Of a DNA stretch of 64,000 nucleotides, positions 1 to 6,876 are shown piece by piece; positions within the stretch are counted from its first letter, which is position 1; the number at the start of each line of letters is the position of its first letter. This DNA is from Bdellovibrionales bacterium (GTDB lineage Bacteria; Bdellovibrionota; Bdellovibrionia; Bdellovibrionales; Bdellovibrionaceae): the NCBI GenBank assembly GCA_018266295.1, contig JAFEAQ010000011.1:1029626-1093625 (forward strand), read 5' to 3'. The position numbers and the translations under genes are program-made. The notes under the pieces were generated by a model. It was not told where the DNA came from and made no database searches. It saw nothing but the letters and a program-made list of their open reading frames with translations.

Positions 1-1026
1 CCCTAGTAAGATTAAGCCCGTGATAGTTAAAATCCGTGGCCCCATCTTATCGCTGAGACGCCCACCCACCGGCATCAACATCGCAAGAACCAAAGAACCC
101 GGCAGCAACAATAAACCGCTATCGACTTCTTCTAAGCCCTGAATCTGTTGCAAGAAGAGCGGCAACAAGAACGTCCCGCCGTACAAAGCCAGCGAGCGCA
201 CCATGGTCACCACCATTGCCATTGTAAAGGTGCTGTTTTTAAACAACGTAATATCAATAATTCGGTTTTCCACTTGGGTTTCCACAAGCATGAAGCCGAT
301 GAAACCCAACACAGCAATGATTCCGCAGACAATGATATAGTTCGAAGTCCATCCTTCGTGCTCTCCTTTAGAAACTCCGAGCAGGAAAGAAATCAAGAAC
401 GAAGTAAAGAAGAAGAATCCCCAGGTATCAAACGCCCTGCGGTGATGCGGATGCGGAACGTCTTTACGAAGCATCTTCATCGCCATAATCAAACCGATAA
501 TCCCGATCGGCAAATTCACTAAGAAAATAGATCTCCAGCCAAACCACTGAGTCAAGAAACCACCGAGTGTCGGACCAATCGCAGGACCTGCGATCACACC
601 GACGCCCCAATAGCCAAGAGCTTTACCGCGCTCTTCGGGCTCAAACACTTCGGTGATCATCGCCATACCGGTGGGAGTGATCGCACCCCCACCCAGAGCT
701 TGAATCACGCGGGCAACGATCAGCGAAGGTAAATCCCACGCAAGACCGCACAGCACGGAGCCTAAAGTAAAAACGATCAAACTGACTGCATACAAAGATT
801 TGTGACCAATGCGGTCGCGGAGCCATGCCGTCAACGGCATCAGAGAAGCAAAGGCTAGCATGTAGCCTGTAATAATCCATTCGATGTCATCAACACCGAC
901 ACCGAAGTCGGCCATAATATTTGGAACAGAGACGTTAACGATACTGGAATCCAGGGCCGCCATCATCGTCCCTATCATAACGATGATCAGCACTTCCCAT
1001 TTATAACGCGAATTTTGCGTTTCCAT
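1..1026 (-). CDS. EmrB/DHA2-type MFS multidrug transporter, C-terminus beyond window
   Basis: This reads leftward from an ATG at 1026 and stays open to base 1, so about 342 N-terminal residues are visible and the end is missing. The product has a short polar N-terminus (METQNSRYKWEV) and then hydrophobic segments. It carries the family signatures of 14-helix DHA2 drug:H+ antiporters: an ALDSSIVNVSVPNI stretch in helix 1, a loop with WLRDRIGHK, and a GPAIGPTLGGFL motif C-like segment. It should export hydrophobic compounds across the inner membrane together with the adaptor encoded 2 bases upstream. The marR gene heading the operon suggests induction by a ligand; the substrate cannot be told from sequence. 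Confidence 0.9.
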   Translation of the reverse strand, partial: METQNSRYKWEVLIIVMIGTMMAALDSSIVNVSVPNIMADFGVGVDDIEWIITGYMLAFASLMPLTAWLRDRIGHKSLYAVSLIVFTLGSVLCGLAWDLPSLIVARVIQALGGGAITPTGMAMITEVFEPEERGKALGYWGVGVIAGPAIGPTLGGFLTQWFGWRSIFLVNLPIGIIGLIMAMKMLRKDVPHPHHRRAFDTWGFFFFTSFLISFLLGVSKGEHEGWTSNYIIVCGIIAVLGFIGFMLVETQVENRIIDITLFKNSTFTMAMVVTMVRSLALYGGTFLLPLFLQQIQGLEEVDSGLLLLPGSLVLAMLMPVGGRLSDKMGPRILTITGLILLG

Positions 1027-1028
1027 AA

Positions 1029-1901
1029 CTATCTCACTTTAATTTTTACCGTCACTGATTGTCCTGATTTCAAAGTTTCTAAGGGATTGTCTAAAATGAT
1101 TTTGATCGGGATCCGTTGAACGACTTTCACGAAGTTCCCCGAAGCATTATCACTTGGGATCAGCGCAAATTGTCCTGCGGTTGCCGCACGCACTTCGCTG
1201 ACTTTACCAATCAGCTTGCCGCCTTCGTCGACAGAAATAGTCACAGGCTGGCCTGGTTTAATATGCGAAACTTCTGTTTCTTCGATATTCGCATTCACCC
1301 AAGCATGGGCTCGGTCTGCGACAGAAACGGCCGTCTGCCCGTTCTCAAGAATATTCCCGACTTCAGCAATCTTCTGAACGACGATGCCGTCAAAAGGCGC
1401 TTTTAAGAACGTATTCTCAAGCGCAACCTGGGCAAGCGTCAGCTCTGCTTGCGCCAGTGTAAAGTTAGAACGAGCATTATCGAGATCTCTTTGCGGAGCA
1501 CTGTTTTGGCGAACAAGGCCTTCGAGGCGGCCAAGCTCTTTTCGGGTCAAATCCAGTTTTGATTGTGCACGGTCGACCTGTGCTTGGCTGATACGATGAT
1601 CGAGCTCAACAAGCACATCCCCTTTTTTAACGATCGAGCCTTCTTCGACATTCACTTTTTCAATTCGCCCGCTCACACCACTCGGAGCTACGCGGACGAT
1701 GGTCATCGCGACGCGAGCATCATCGGTGTTGATGTAAGGATGGAAGAAGAAAAACCAAGTGATTAAAGAGAGGATGGCAACACCAAGAGTGCTGATCAGC
1801 ACTTTGCGGGTCATCTCAGACTTGTACCACACCTTTTTCTTTGAGATCGCAGCTGTAGGAACTTCTCTAGAAATGTTATTTGTGATTATAGTCTCTGCCA
1901 T
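1029..1901 (-). CDS. EmrA/HlyD-type membrane fusion protein
   Basis: A 290-residue periplasmic adaptor. It has a cytoplasmic N-terminus, one membrane segment near residues 33-53 (VLISTLGVAILSLITW), then a biotinyl-lipoyl half (VEEGSIVKKGDVLVELD), a helical hairpin rich in Q, R and L (about 105-165), a second lipoyl half (FDGIVVQKIAEVGNIL) and a beta-barrel. This domain order is typical of EmrA. It links the adjacent MFS pump to an outer-membrane channel, for which no gene is visible here. It sits 12 bases after marR and 2 bases before the transporter, so the three genes are almost certainly cotranscribed. Confidence 0.92.
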   Translation of the reverse strand: MAETIITNNISREVPTAAISKKKVWYKSEMTRKVLISTLGVAILSLITWFFFFHPYINTDDARVAMTIVRVAPSGVSGRIEKVNVEEGSIVKKGDVLVELDHRISQAQVDRAQSKLDLTRKELGRLEGLVRQNSAPQRDLDNARSNFTLAQAELTLAQVALENTFLKAPFDGIVVQKIAEVGNILENGQTAVSVADRAHAWVNANIEETEVSHIKPGQPVTISVDEGGKLIGKVSEVRAATAGQFALIPSDNASGNFVKVVQRIPIKIILDNPLETLKSGQSVTVKIKVR

Positions 1902-1913
1902 AAAGGCTCCTAT

Positions 1914-2351
1914 TTATTTGCCGTGTACTTTGTCGAAGTGCGCATTTATTTTTGTTAGTAAGTTAAAAAGTTGATCATGTTCTTCTGGTGAAAGCGAAGC
2001 GACTAGCAAATCCGCCAACTCACCGTAAATCGCCATAATCGCCGGCATTTGCTTTTCGCCTTCCGCCGACATTTTCACTTTCCATAAGCGGCCGTCTTCA
2101 GGACTCTGAGTTTTCTCAACCCAGCGCTGTTCGACCATCTGAGCGATGGAACGACTGACAGTTCCTGGGTCGGTGCCAACTCGCTCTGCGAGTTTACCCA
2201 GGCTGATTTCGCCTTGTGTGTGAATTACCTTGAGCATCACCATCTGACGATGCCCGAAAGGAAGATCTTTAATTCTCTGAGAGACTTCTAAACTAAGGTT
2301 TCTTCTCAGAGCGCCATATTGTTCGAGGGTTTTAATATTATTGTTTGCCAT
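1914..2351 (-). CDS. MarR-family transcriptional regulator of the efflux operon
   Basis: A 145-residue winged-helix regulator: an N-terminal dimerisation helix, then GEISLGKLAERVGTDPGTVSRSIAQMVEQRW (helix-turn-helix; recognition helix GTVSRSIAQM) and the wing SPEDGRLWKVKMSAEG. I start it at the ATG at 2351 (MANNNIKTLEQYG) rather than the TTG at 2387, because a good -10 element (TATATT, 2364-2359) lies just upstream and would place transcription almost exactly at this ATG. The 12 residues added by the TTG start would be encoded within the promoter. Two copies of a 12-base palindrome overlap the promoter and the start codon, which suggests autorepression and joint control of the two downstream efflux genes. 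Confidence 0.92.
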   Translation of the reverse strand: MANNNIKTLEQYGALRRNLSLEVSQRIKDLPFGHRQMVMLKVIHTQGEISLGKLAERVGTDPGTVSRSIAQMVEQRWVEKTQSPEDGRLWKVKMSAEGEKQMPAIMAIYGELADLLVASLSPEEHDQLFNLLTKINAHFDKVHGK

Positions 2352-2387
2352 AGCAAATAATATAACAGGTGTTATTTGCCATAGCAA
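2345..2387 (-). promoter_or_regulatory. marR promoter with paired palindromic operators, apparently leaderless
   Basis: Reading leftward: -35 TTGCTA (2387-2382), a 17-base spacer, -10 TATATT (2364-2359), then the marR ATG at 2351. The palindrome TTGCCATAGCAA occurs twice, at 2345-2356 (over the start codon) and 2376-2387 (over the -35), 31 bases apart or about three helical turns. Between them lies ATAACA-GG-TGTTAT (2362-2375). No Shine-Dalgarno precedes the ATG and the expected transcription start falls within a base or two of it, so the mRNA may be leaderless. The elements are seen in the sequence; the regulator bound is inferred. Confidence 0.65.
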
Positions 2388-2448
2388 GGAATGCTAAACT
2401 CGCATTTCAAAATGAGACTTAAGATACTGGAATAATTGATAGATCCAG

Positions 2449-2484
2449 AAAAACAAAAAGCCATGGGTTTCAATCCATGGCTTT
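2449..2484 (-). terminator. Intrinsic terminator between small ORF and marR
   Basis: A 10-base-pair stem AAAGCCATGG / CCATGGCTTT (2457-2484) with an 8-base loop, followed on the minus strand by CTTTTTGTTTTT. The T tract is better on the minus strand, so it should stop leftward transcription coming from the small ORF at 2507-2602, before marR. Confidence 0.75.
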
Positions 2485-2506
2485 GTTTTAAAAGTGTTTT
2501 ATAGCT

Positions 2507-2602
2507 CTACCCCGGGGGACCTGTCTCCTGGTGGTGGACCAATTCACGCAGCTCCGTGTGAAGCATGAATTCGTGGCGAAGTGATTTATTTATTAGTAAC
2601 AC
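2507..2602 (-). CDS. Possible 31-residue small protein or leader peptide
   Basis: A GTG at 2602 opens a short frame ending in TAG at 2507. The product begins VLLINKSLRHEF and ends HHQETGPPG. A very strong Shine-Dalgarno (AGAGGAGG, 2616-2609) lies 6 bases before the GTG; an in-frame ATG at 2608 directly abuts the ribosome site and is a poorer start. An intrinsic terminator follows 22 bases after the stop. I recognise no family. The arrangement (strong ribosome site, tiny frame, terminator, then an efflux operon in the same direction) is what a leader peptide would look like, but an independent small protein is equally possible. Confidence 0.45.
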   Translation of the reverse strand: MLLINKSLRHEFMLHTELRELVHHQETGPPG

Positions 2603-2673
2603 TCGCATCCTCCTCTAGGGCCCTCATTACGATGAGCCAACATGTATGACTTATCGGCTGGACCTTCGGCGAG

Positions 2674-3063
2674 TTGAGGAGTTTTTTTGGCCGCACATAC
2701 GATTATCAGTGTGAAACGAGAAGTGCTGAAAAAAGAATCATCTCTAATCTTAAGACAGTTTCCGACTCAATCTCGGACGAATTGCAAATGCTTGCCGCAA
2801 GCTCCGGAATTTTTGTTAATCTTTCTTACATGAATAAGAAGACTTCAGAGAAGCTGGACGTTGGTAGTGAAGACTTCGAAAAGATCCTCGAGTTCCTTAA
2901 TGAGGATTCAGAAGCGCCTCCCGCAAGTGCCATCGAGCAGGCTGAGTTCAGTGCACTCAAAACACTGCTCCTGACACCCGCTCAAAATCGTCGTGCGGTG
3001 AGAGGCTATCTTCAACAAACATCCAGCTTACAAAAAGGCGAACGCGTAAAAAAAGCCGCTTGA
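2674..3063 (+). CDS. Hypothetical protein upstream of PilZ protein, start uncertain
   Basis: The open frame gives up to 129 residues. The part from about residue 26 (NLKTVSDSISDELQML) to the end looks like a soluble, mainly helical protein with an acidic middle (LDVGSEDFEKILEFLNEDSE) and a basic C-terminus (LQKGERVKKAA). No family is recognised. The listed start is a TTG at 2674 without a convincing ribosome site; internal starts are possible. The next gene begins 26 bases after the stop, so the two are probably coexpressed, which hints at a link with cyclic-di-GMP signalling or motility. That link is inference only. Confidence 0.55.
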   Translation: MRSFFGRTYDYQCETRSAEKRIISNLKTVSDSISDELQMLAASSGIFVNLSYMNKKTSEKLDVGSEDFEKILEFLNEDSEAPPASAIEQAEFSALKTLLLTPAQNRRAVRGYLQQTSSLQKGERVKKAA

Positions 3064-3088
3064 GTGTCTACTCTTGAGAGGATGCTTG

Positions 3089-3805
3089 ATGTATCATCAA
3101 CCTGTGAGCCAGGATGGAGCCGATATTTTTTCGAAAGTGACCGCCGAAGAGCGCATGCGTCTTTTCAGAGACCTTGCGAACGTACGCGGCGAAGTCACCT
3201 GCAAAGGTGACAGCGACGAAGTTTATCGTCTGATCGTAGAGCGCGCGACGGCGAAAGCAGAACTTCAATGCTCTATTCCTTTCGGCCTGCAGTCCCCTGC
3301 TAAAGAAACCGAACTTTTAGGAAATTTCTTTTTAGGCGGTGAACGATACTTCTTTAAAACACCCGTGAAGGTGGATCAGGACGTTGTCGTTTTACGAATG
3401 GATTCAGATCTCTTTCATCTGCAGCGCCGCCAAAATTACCGCATTAAAATTCCAGAAAATTATCAGGCTACTTTGCTGATTTCCTCTCTGAATAAAGCGC
3501 CTGTGAAACTAACAGGTCAGCTCTATGATTTAAGTAGCGGTGGCTGTCGCGTCGTTTTAACTGCGAGCACACCGGTGCTTGAGCATGGTGATATCATTGA
3601 GGGTCATGTGGTGATCGGCAAACGGGAATCCCTCGAGATTGAGGGCACCGTCCGACATCACAAAATCGAAAAAGGCGCGAACGTCACTAAACAAATTTTT
3701 GGTATTGAATTCAAACCGCTCTCTTCTCTGCTCGAGGGAAAACTGTTCGCAATTACAATGGATTTGCACCGAGAGTTCTTCTCAAGATTAAACACCAAAG
3801 GCTAA
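3089..3805 (+). CDS. PilZ-domain cyclic-di-GMP receptor, YcgR-like
   Basis: From the ATG at 3089 the product is 238 residues. GAGAGG sits 7 bases before this ATG and favours it over the upstream in-frame TTG at 3074. The N-terminal half is a YcgR-N-like beta domain (LLGNFFLGGERYFFKTPV). The C-terminal half is PilZ with both ligand motifs intact: RRQNYR (residues 113-118, RRxxxR) and DLSSGG (147-152, DxSxxG). Intact motifs predict c-di-GMP binding. YcgR-type proteins act as flagellar brakes or on related motility outputs; which applies here is not visible. It forms a pair with the gene just upstream. Confidence 0.88.
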   Translation: MYHQPVSQDGADIFSKVTAEERMRLFRDLANVRGEVTCKGDSDEVYRLIVERATAKAELQCSIPFGLQSPAKETELLGNFFLGGERYFFKTPVKVDQDVVVLRMDSDLFHLQRRQNYRIKIPENYQATLLISSLNKAPVKLTGQLYDLSSGGCRVVLTASTPVLEHGDIIEGHVVIGKRESLEIEGTVRHHKIEKGANVTKQIFGIEFKPLSSLLEGKLFAITMDLHREFFSRLNTKG

Positions 3806-3844
3806 AGAATTATTCAAATTTTAATCGTGTCCTGAACGGAACCA

Positions 3845-3852
3845 GCCGATAA
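3845..3852 (+). promoter_or_regulatory. GCCGATAA motif, sigma-28-like -10 element upstream of small membrane peptide
   Basis: GCCGATAA is the classical FliA (sigma-28) -10 consensus. It lies 24 bases before the start of the 26-residue peptide gene. The expected TAAA at -35 is not clearly present, so promoter activity is unproven. The longer string CCAGCCGATAAGT (3842-3854) occurs again in the opposite orientation at 2649-2661. Confidence 0.35.
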
Positions 3853-3876
3853 GTATCTTAAGAAGGCAGGTGATTA

Positions 3877-3957
3877 ATGAAGTACGTACTTGGAATCATC
3901 ATATTTGCGTTCATACTAGGTATTGGCATCTGGTTTGAGATGCTCATGAACAGCTAA
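3877..3957 (+). CDS. 26-residue single-span membrane peptide
   Basis: An ATG at 3877 opens 26 codons ending in TAA at 3955-3957: MKYVLGIIIFAFILGIGIWF followed by EMLMNS. Nearly all of it is one hydrophobic helix of about 18 residues with a Lys at the N-terminus, as in known bacterial membrane miniproteins. A ribosome site (AGGCAGG) lies about 6 bases upstream, and a GCCGATAA motif precedes that. It ends one base before the convergent lipoprotein gene. No family is recognised; the coding call rests on start, ribosome site and composition. Confidence 0.6.
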   Translation: MKYVLGIIIFAFILGIGIWFEMLMNS

Positions 3958-3958
3958 T

Positions 3959-4633
3959 TTAGTTTTTTTGCTTAGCCGCTGCCTCTGCAGCTTTCTTGGC
4001 CTCTTCGTAGCGTTTGGTATAAGCGCGAAGCTCTTGATTAAATTCATTACTTTTCTCTCGCGCATAATCATCGAAATTCTTTCTTTTATCTCTCATGTCG
4101 GATTCGAACTCTTCGCGCTTATCACGTTCGGCGGAGTAGAATTCTTTTCTTTTGGCATCGAGATCGTCGTAAAAATCTTTGTTCTGATCACGCGTGCTCT
4201 TTTGTTTCTTAAAATCGCTGCGGGCTTCCTCTTGCTGTTTGGTGAAGTCGTCTTTACGCTTCTTCTCTTCTTTCACGTAGGTTTCGCGGGCCTTGGTCAT
4301 ATCTTTTTGAAAAGTTTCGCGCTTCTTGCGCAAAATGCTATCGAACTTTTCGCGGATATCTGAGGGAGATTTTTTTTCGTCGGCAAAGAGCTGACTCATG
4401 AACGCAAGTTCGTCGTTTTCTTTTTTCTTCTCTTCTGGAATATTCTTGCGAAGCTCATCGAGCTGTTGGCGATCCGCCGTCAGAGAGTACTTATCATCGA
4501 CTAGAGGCGCATTCTCAGTTTGAGACGGGGTGCCTTCCGATCTTTTTGTAGAAATTTGGCAGGCAGAAATGAAAATCAAAGATGCCACATAAAGCAGCGA
4601 AAGGTATTTTGTTTTCCCCGACCATAGTCCCAT
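3959..4633 (-). CDS. Highly charged coiled-coil lipoprotein
   Basis: A 224-residue protein with a lipoprotein signal: membrane segment at residues 10-24 and a lipobox ending SAC (lipidated Cys25). After a Ser/Thr/Glu linker, residues about 60-220 are almost continuous K, R, E and D with regular F/Y (for example KKRETFQKDM and RKEFYSAERD), predicting a long charged alpha-helix or coiled coil. AGGGAGG precedes the ATG by 7 bases. With no Asp at position +2 it is likely sorted to the outer membrane, reaching into the periplasm. The function is unknown; a rod-like spacer or tether would fit the composition. Confidence 0.8.
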   Translation of the reverse strand: MGLWSGKTKYLSLLYVASLIFISACQISTKRSEGTPSQTENAPLVDDKYSLTADRQQLDELRKNIPEEKKKENDELAFMSQLFADEKKSPSDIREKFDSILRKKRETFQKDMTKARETYVKEEKKRKDDFTKQQEEARSDFKKQKSTRDQNKDFYDDLDAKRKEFYSAERDKREEFESDMRDKRKNFDDYAREKSNEFNQELRAYTKRYEEAKKAAEAAAKQKN

Positions 4634-4717
4634 GAACGGACCTCCCTGAGTCTAATTTGTCTCACTCTGAGAATAATTGGACTTCAAAGAAAGAGCAATC
4701 TGTCGATAAGTATATAT

Positions 4718-5446
4718 ATGTTGTACGGAAAACGAATCTACGAACCTCAGTCGCGTTTGTCTCACAATCGGTCTCAGAAGATGATTCTGAACAAGGCCTT
4801 CCAGTACAAGTACACGGTCTTTTTGATGACCGCTGTCCTCGGCGGTGCGCTGCTGTTCTTCATTCCGGCGTACTACTTCATCAGTCAGAACTACACTCTC
4901 TTTACAAATCTTGCTTATGATACGCAACCGGCTCTGGTGACTCACCTGGAGCGCGAAGTGGTTTGGCTTGGCGTCTTTATGGTCCTTAGTCTGGTCATCA
5001 TTGGCGGCTTCACACTCGTCGCCGGCCTTCGTATGACAAAGAACCTTCTGGCTCCGCTGGTGCAAATGGAAAAGCACATGAAAGAGCTCATGTACGGTCA
5101 CTGGCATATTCCTGATTACAAAATCACCAATGAAGACGACTTCCGCGATCTGGCGATGACGTACGATTACTTCTATCGTTCATTGAAAGCCAACACTGAA
5201 GCGGAGTTGAAACTCATCGAAAAGCTTTCGATCGATCCACAAAATCGCGAAGCTTATGCGGCTTGGAAAAATTTAATCACGATCAAGCGTTCACGCTTAG
5301 GTTTACAAGAGCTGCCATTTGAAGAATTCACGGTGCAACCGTTGTCACGCAACGGTCCTGATTTCGAAGCCGAAAAAGCGAAGGCGGCGGCTAACGGTCC
5401 CGACGTAGTGTCGATCGAAGCTGGGCGTCGGCGTCGCGTTTCTTAA
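4718..5446 (+). CDS. Two-helix membrane protein with HAMP domain, no output domain
   Basis: 242 residues. A basic N-terminus (MLYGKRIYEPQSR) leads to helix 1 (about 35-58), a short periplasmic loop, helix 2 (about 83-105) and a HAMP-type linker (LRMTKNLLAPLVQMEKHM ... DFRDLAMTYDYF). The tail of about 80 residues matches no kinase, cyclase or chemotaxis domain. It therefore resembles the front half of a sensor without an effector and may signal through a partner. GTCGATAA (4702-4709) lies just before the ATG at 4718 with no ribosome site between, suggesting a leaderless transcript or a later start at Met22 (MILNKAFQYK). The last 56 bases overlap the end of convergent smpB. Confidence 0.75.
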   Translation: MLYGKRIYEPQSRLSHNRSQKMILNKAFQYKYTVFLMTAVLGGALLFFIPAYYFISQNYTLFTNLAYDTQPALVTHLEREVVWLGVFMVLSLVIIGGFTLVAGLRMTKNLLAPLVQMEKHMKELMYGHWHIPDYKITNEDDFRDLAMTYDYFYRSLKANTEAELKLIEKLSIDPQNREAYAAWKNLITIKRSRLGLQELPFEEFTVQPLSRNGPDFEAEKAKAAANGPDVVSIEAGRRRRVS

Positions 5447-5843
5447 TCGCCTCACGCTTGTCGTGGGTCTTTTTACCCTTCACTAACGCAATCTCAACTT
5501 TAGCGCGGCCTTTTTTGAAGTAGATCTTCAAAGGCACGCAGCTATAACCCTTTTCACGAAGAGCATCGTAAATACGATCAAGCTCCAAGCGATGCATAAG
5601 AAGCTTACGCAATCTCTCAGGCTCATGGTTATTGTAGCTGCTGGCTTTATAAACCGAGATATGGGCGTTCTGCAAAAAGGCTTCGCTGCCCCGGAAGCTC
5701 ACATAGGAATCTTTGAGCTGAACATTCTTATCGCGAAGTGATTTCACTTCACTGCCCGTTAAAACAAGGCCGGCCTCGAAGGTATCAACGACCTCATAGT
5801 TGAAGCGGGCTTGTTTGTTTTCTTGGATAATCAGAATGCTCAT
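5391..5843 (-). CDS. smpB: SsrA-binding protein SmpB
   Basis: SmpB brings tmRNA to stalled ribosomes for trans-translation. From the ATG at 5843 the product is 150 residues and starts MSILIIQENKQARFNYEV. It has the family signatures FEAGLVLTGSEVKSLR, the Y-V-S-F and N-A-H-I region, LKIYFKKGRAKVEIALVKGKK, and the C-terminal DKREAIKKRDAD tail that enters the mRNA channel. A GTG at 5861 in frame is an alternative start. The gene's 3' end overlaps the HAMP gene by 56 bases. No tmRNA gene (ssrA) is recognisable in this window. Confidence 0.96.
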   Translation of the reverse strand: MSILIIQENKQARFNYEVVDTFEAGLVLTGSEVKSLRDKNVQLKDSYVSFRGSEAFLQNAHISVYKASSYNNHEPERLRKLLMHRLELDRIYDALREKGYSCVPLKIYFKKGRAKVEIALVKGKKTHDKREAIKKRDADAQLRSTLRRDR

Positions 5844-5911
5844 GACGAAAGAAACTAGCACCCCACCCAGCCGAAGTCACGCGGGCAACACCGAGCCAGC
5901 TTGCTTATATT

Positions 5912-6054
5912 GCTTGTCGCAGCAGTACGGGGCACAGCAAGGCGCATCCATCCATGAGAACGCCTTCCTGCCGGCCATCGTGGCCGCCAGGAAGCGGGGT
6001 TCGGGGCAGTCGCCCCGATTGTCAGGATGCAGAAAGACCTGCGAAGCCATCCCC
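5912..6054 (-). repeat. Intergenic repeat family, copy A (fused module 1 and module 2)
   Basis: Read on the minus strand this matches the repeats at 19.5-20.0 kb and 40.6-40.8 kb. It contains hairpin 1, stem TCGGGGC / GCCCCGA with a 4-base loop (6001-6018). Hairpin 2 pairs CCTGCCGGCC (5967-5976) with GGCCGCCAGG (5982-5991), with one mismatch. The module-2 tail, with TTCTCATGGATGGATG and GCTGTG, follows at about 5911-5960. Here module 1 runs straight into the module-2 tail, while the other copies have a spacer. It fills the gap between smpB and the TIGR02147 gene. I see no protein in it. Confidence 0.75.
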
Positions 6055-6066
6055 TACGCTCGGAAA

Positions 6067-6876
6067 CTACGCCGACGTGGACTGGAAGAACTGAACATTG
6101 AGCTGGAACACCTCGGTGCCCCCGCTCGTATCCATCTCCTCATTAAACTTATCAACGAAGTCACGGATCAGCTTCTTGGCACGTTCCATGTCTTTCGGGC
6201 GCATAGCCACAGCCAGGTTATTGAATTCGCGAATATCGACCGGCTGTCTGCTCAGAGCGGCCGTCGCACGTTGCAACTGCTGGCGGTGGTTTTCACGAAT
6301 CGCCGCAGACACGATGTCATCAGACGTCGTGATGTCCTGAGCTTCGACCGGGCGGAGTTCGCCTTCGGGAGTTTGCTCTAAGAGTCTCAAATTCAATAGA
6401 CGGTTGATCGCATGAGTGGCTTCCAAAGGCTGAATTTCCAAGCGGCGCGCGATCCAGTGCGGATCGTTGCGGAAGCCCGGGATCTTTGCCAAAGCGATGA
6501 TCGCAAAATGATGCCAGTCAGAGATTGTTTTGAAAGTCTCGAGATCCAACGTCCTTCTTTGAGCGCTTTTGCTCTTAGAAGCCATTGTTTTAAGAATCTC
6601 TGCGCGGATCTCTTCATCTTTTGTCATTTCAAGCTGAACCAGCAGCATGAAGTAGCTGGTCTCGGAACGGCCAAGCTGCAGGCGCTGAGCCACTCTGCCC
6701 GCCATCACCATCGAAAGCTTTTTAGAGCCCGACAAAACGCGCGACAAATGCGAAGGGCTGAGCTCCAAGTTGCGTGCGAAGGAACGGAGAGAAAACGCCG
6801 CATTCTTCTTCACTTTGTCTTCAAGAACATTACCTAAGTATGTGCGATAGCTAGTGTGATCAAAAACTGAAATCAT
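6067..6876 (-). CDS. TIGR02147 (DUF4423) family helix-turn-helix regulator
   Basis: 269 residues. The N-terminus (FDHTSYRTYLGNVLEDK) followed by an HTH-like FSLRSFARNLELSPSHLSRVLSGSKKLS is the hallmark of TIGR02147, a family expanded in Bdellovibrio and Fibrobacter. A winged-helix-like middle (WIARRLEIQPLEATHAINRLLNLRLL) and the DUF4423 C-terminal part (AMRPKDMERAKKLIRDFVDKFNEEMD) follow. It overlaps the secreted-protein gene before it by ATGA (6873-6876), so the two are translationally coupled. Regulator plus exported protein is a common arrangement for this family. The DNA target is unknown. Confidence 0.88.
   Translation of the reverse strand: MISVFDHTSYRTYLGNVLEDKVKKNAAFSLRSFARNLELSPSHLSRVLSGSKKLSMVMAGRVAQRLQLGRSETSYFMLLVQLEMTKDEEIRAEILKTMASKSKSAQRRTLDLETFKTISDWHHFAIIALAKIPGFRNDPHWIARRLEIQPLEATHAINRLLNLRLLEQTPEGELRPVEAQDITTSDDIVSAAIRENHRQQLQRATAALSRQPVDIREFNNLAVAMRPKDMERAKKLIRDFVDKFNEEMDTSGGTEVFQLNVQFFQSTSA

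Noticed and set aside
2687-2830. An alternative plus-strand frame starting at a TTG after GGAG at 2687
   Set aside because: It stops after about 48 codons, and the frame beginning at 2674 continues much further with better protein character, though its start remains uncertain.
5800-6381. A 193-codon plus-strand frame across smpB, repeat copy A and the TIGR02147 gene
   Set aside because: It crosses two real minus-strand genes and a non-coding repeat; composition is not protein-like.
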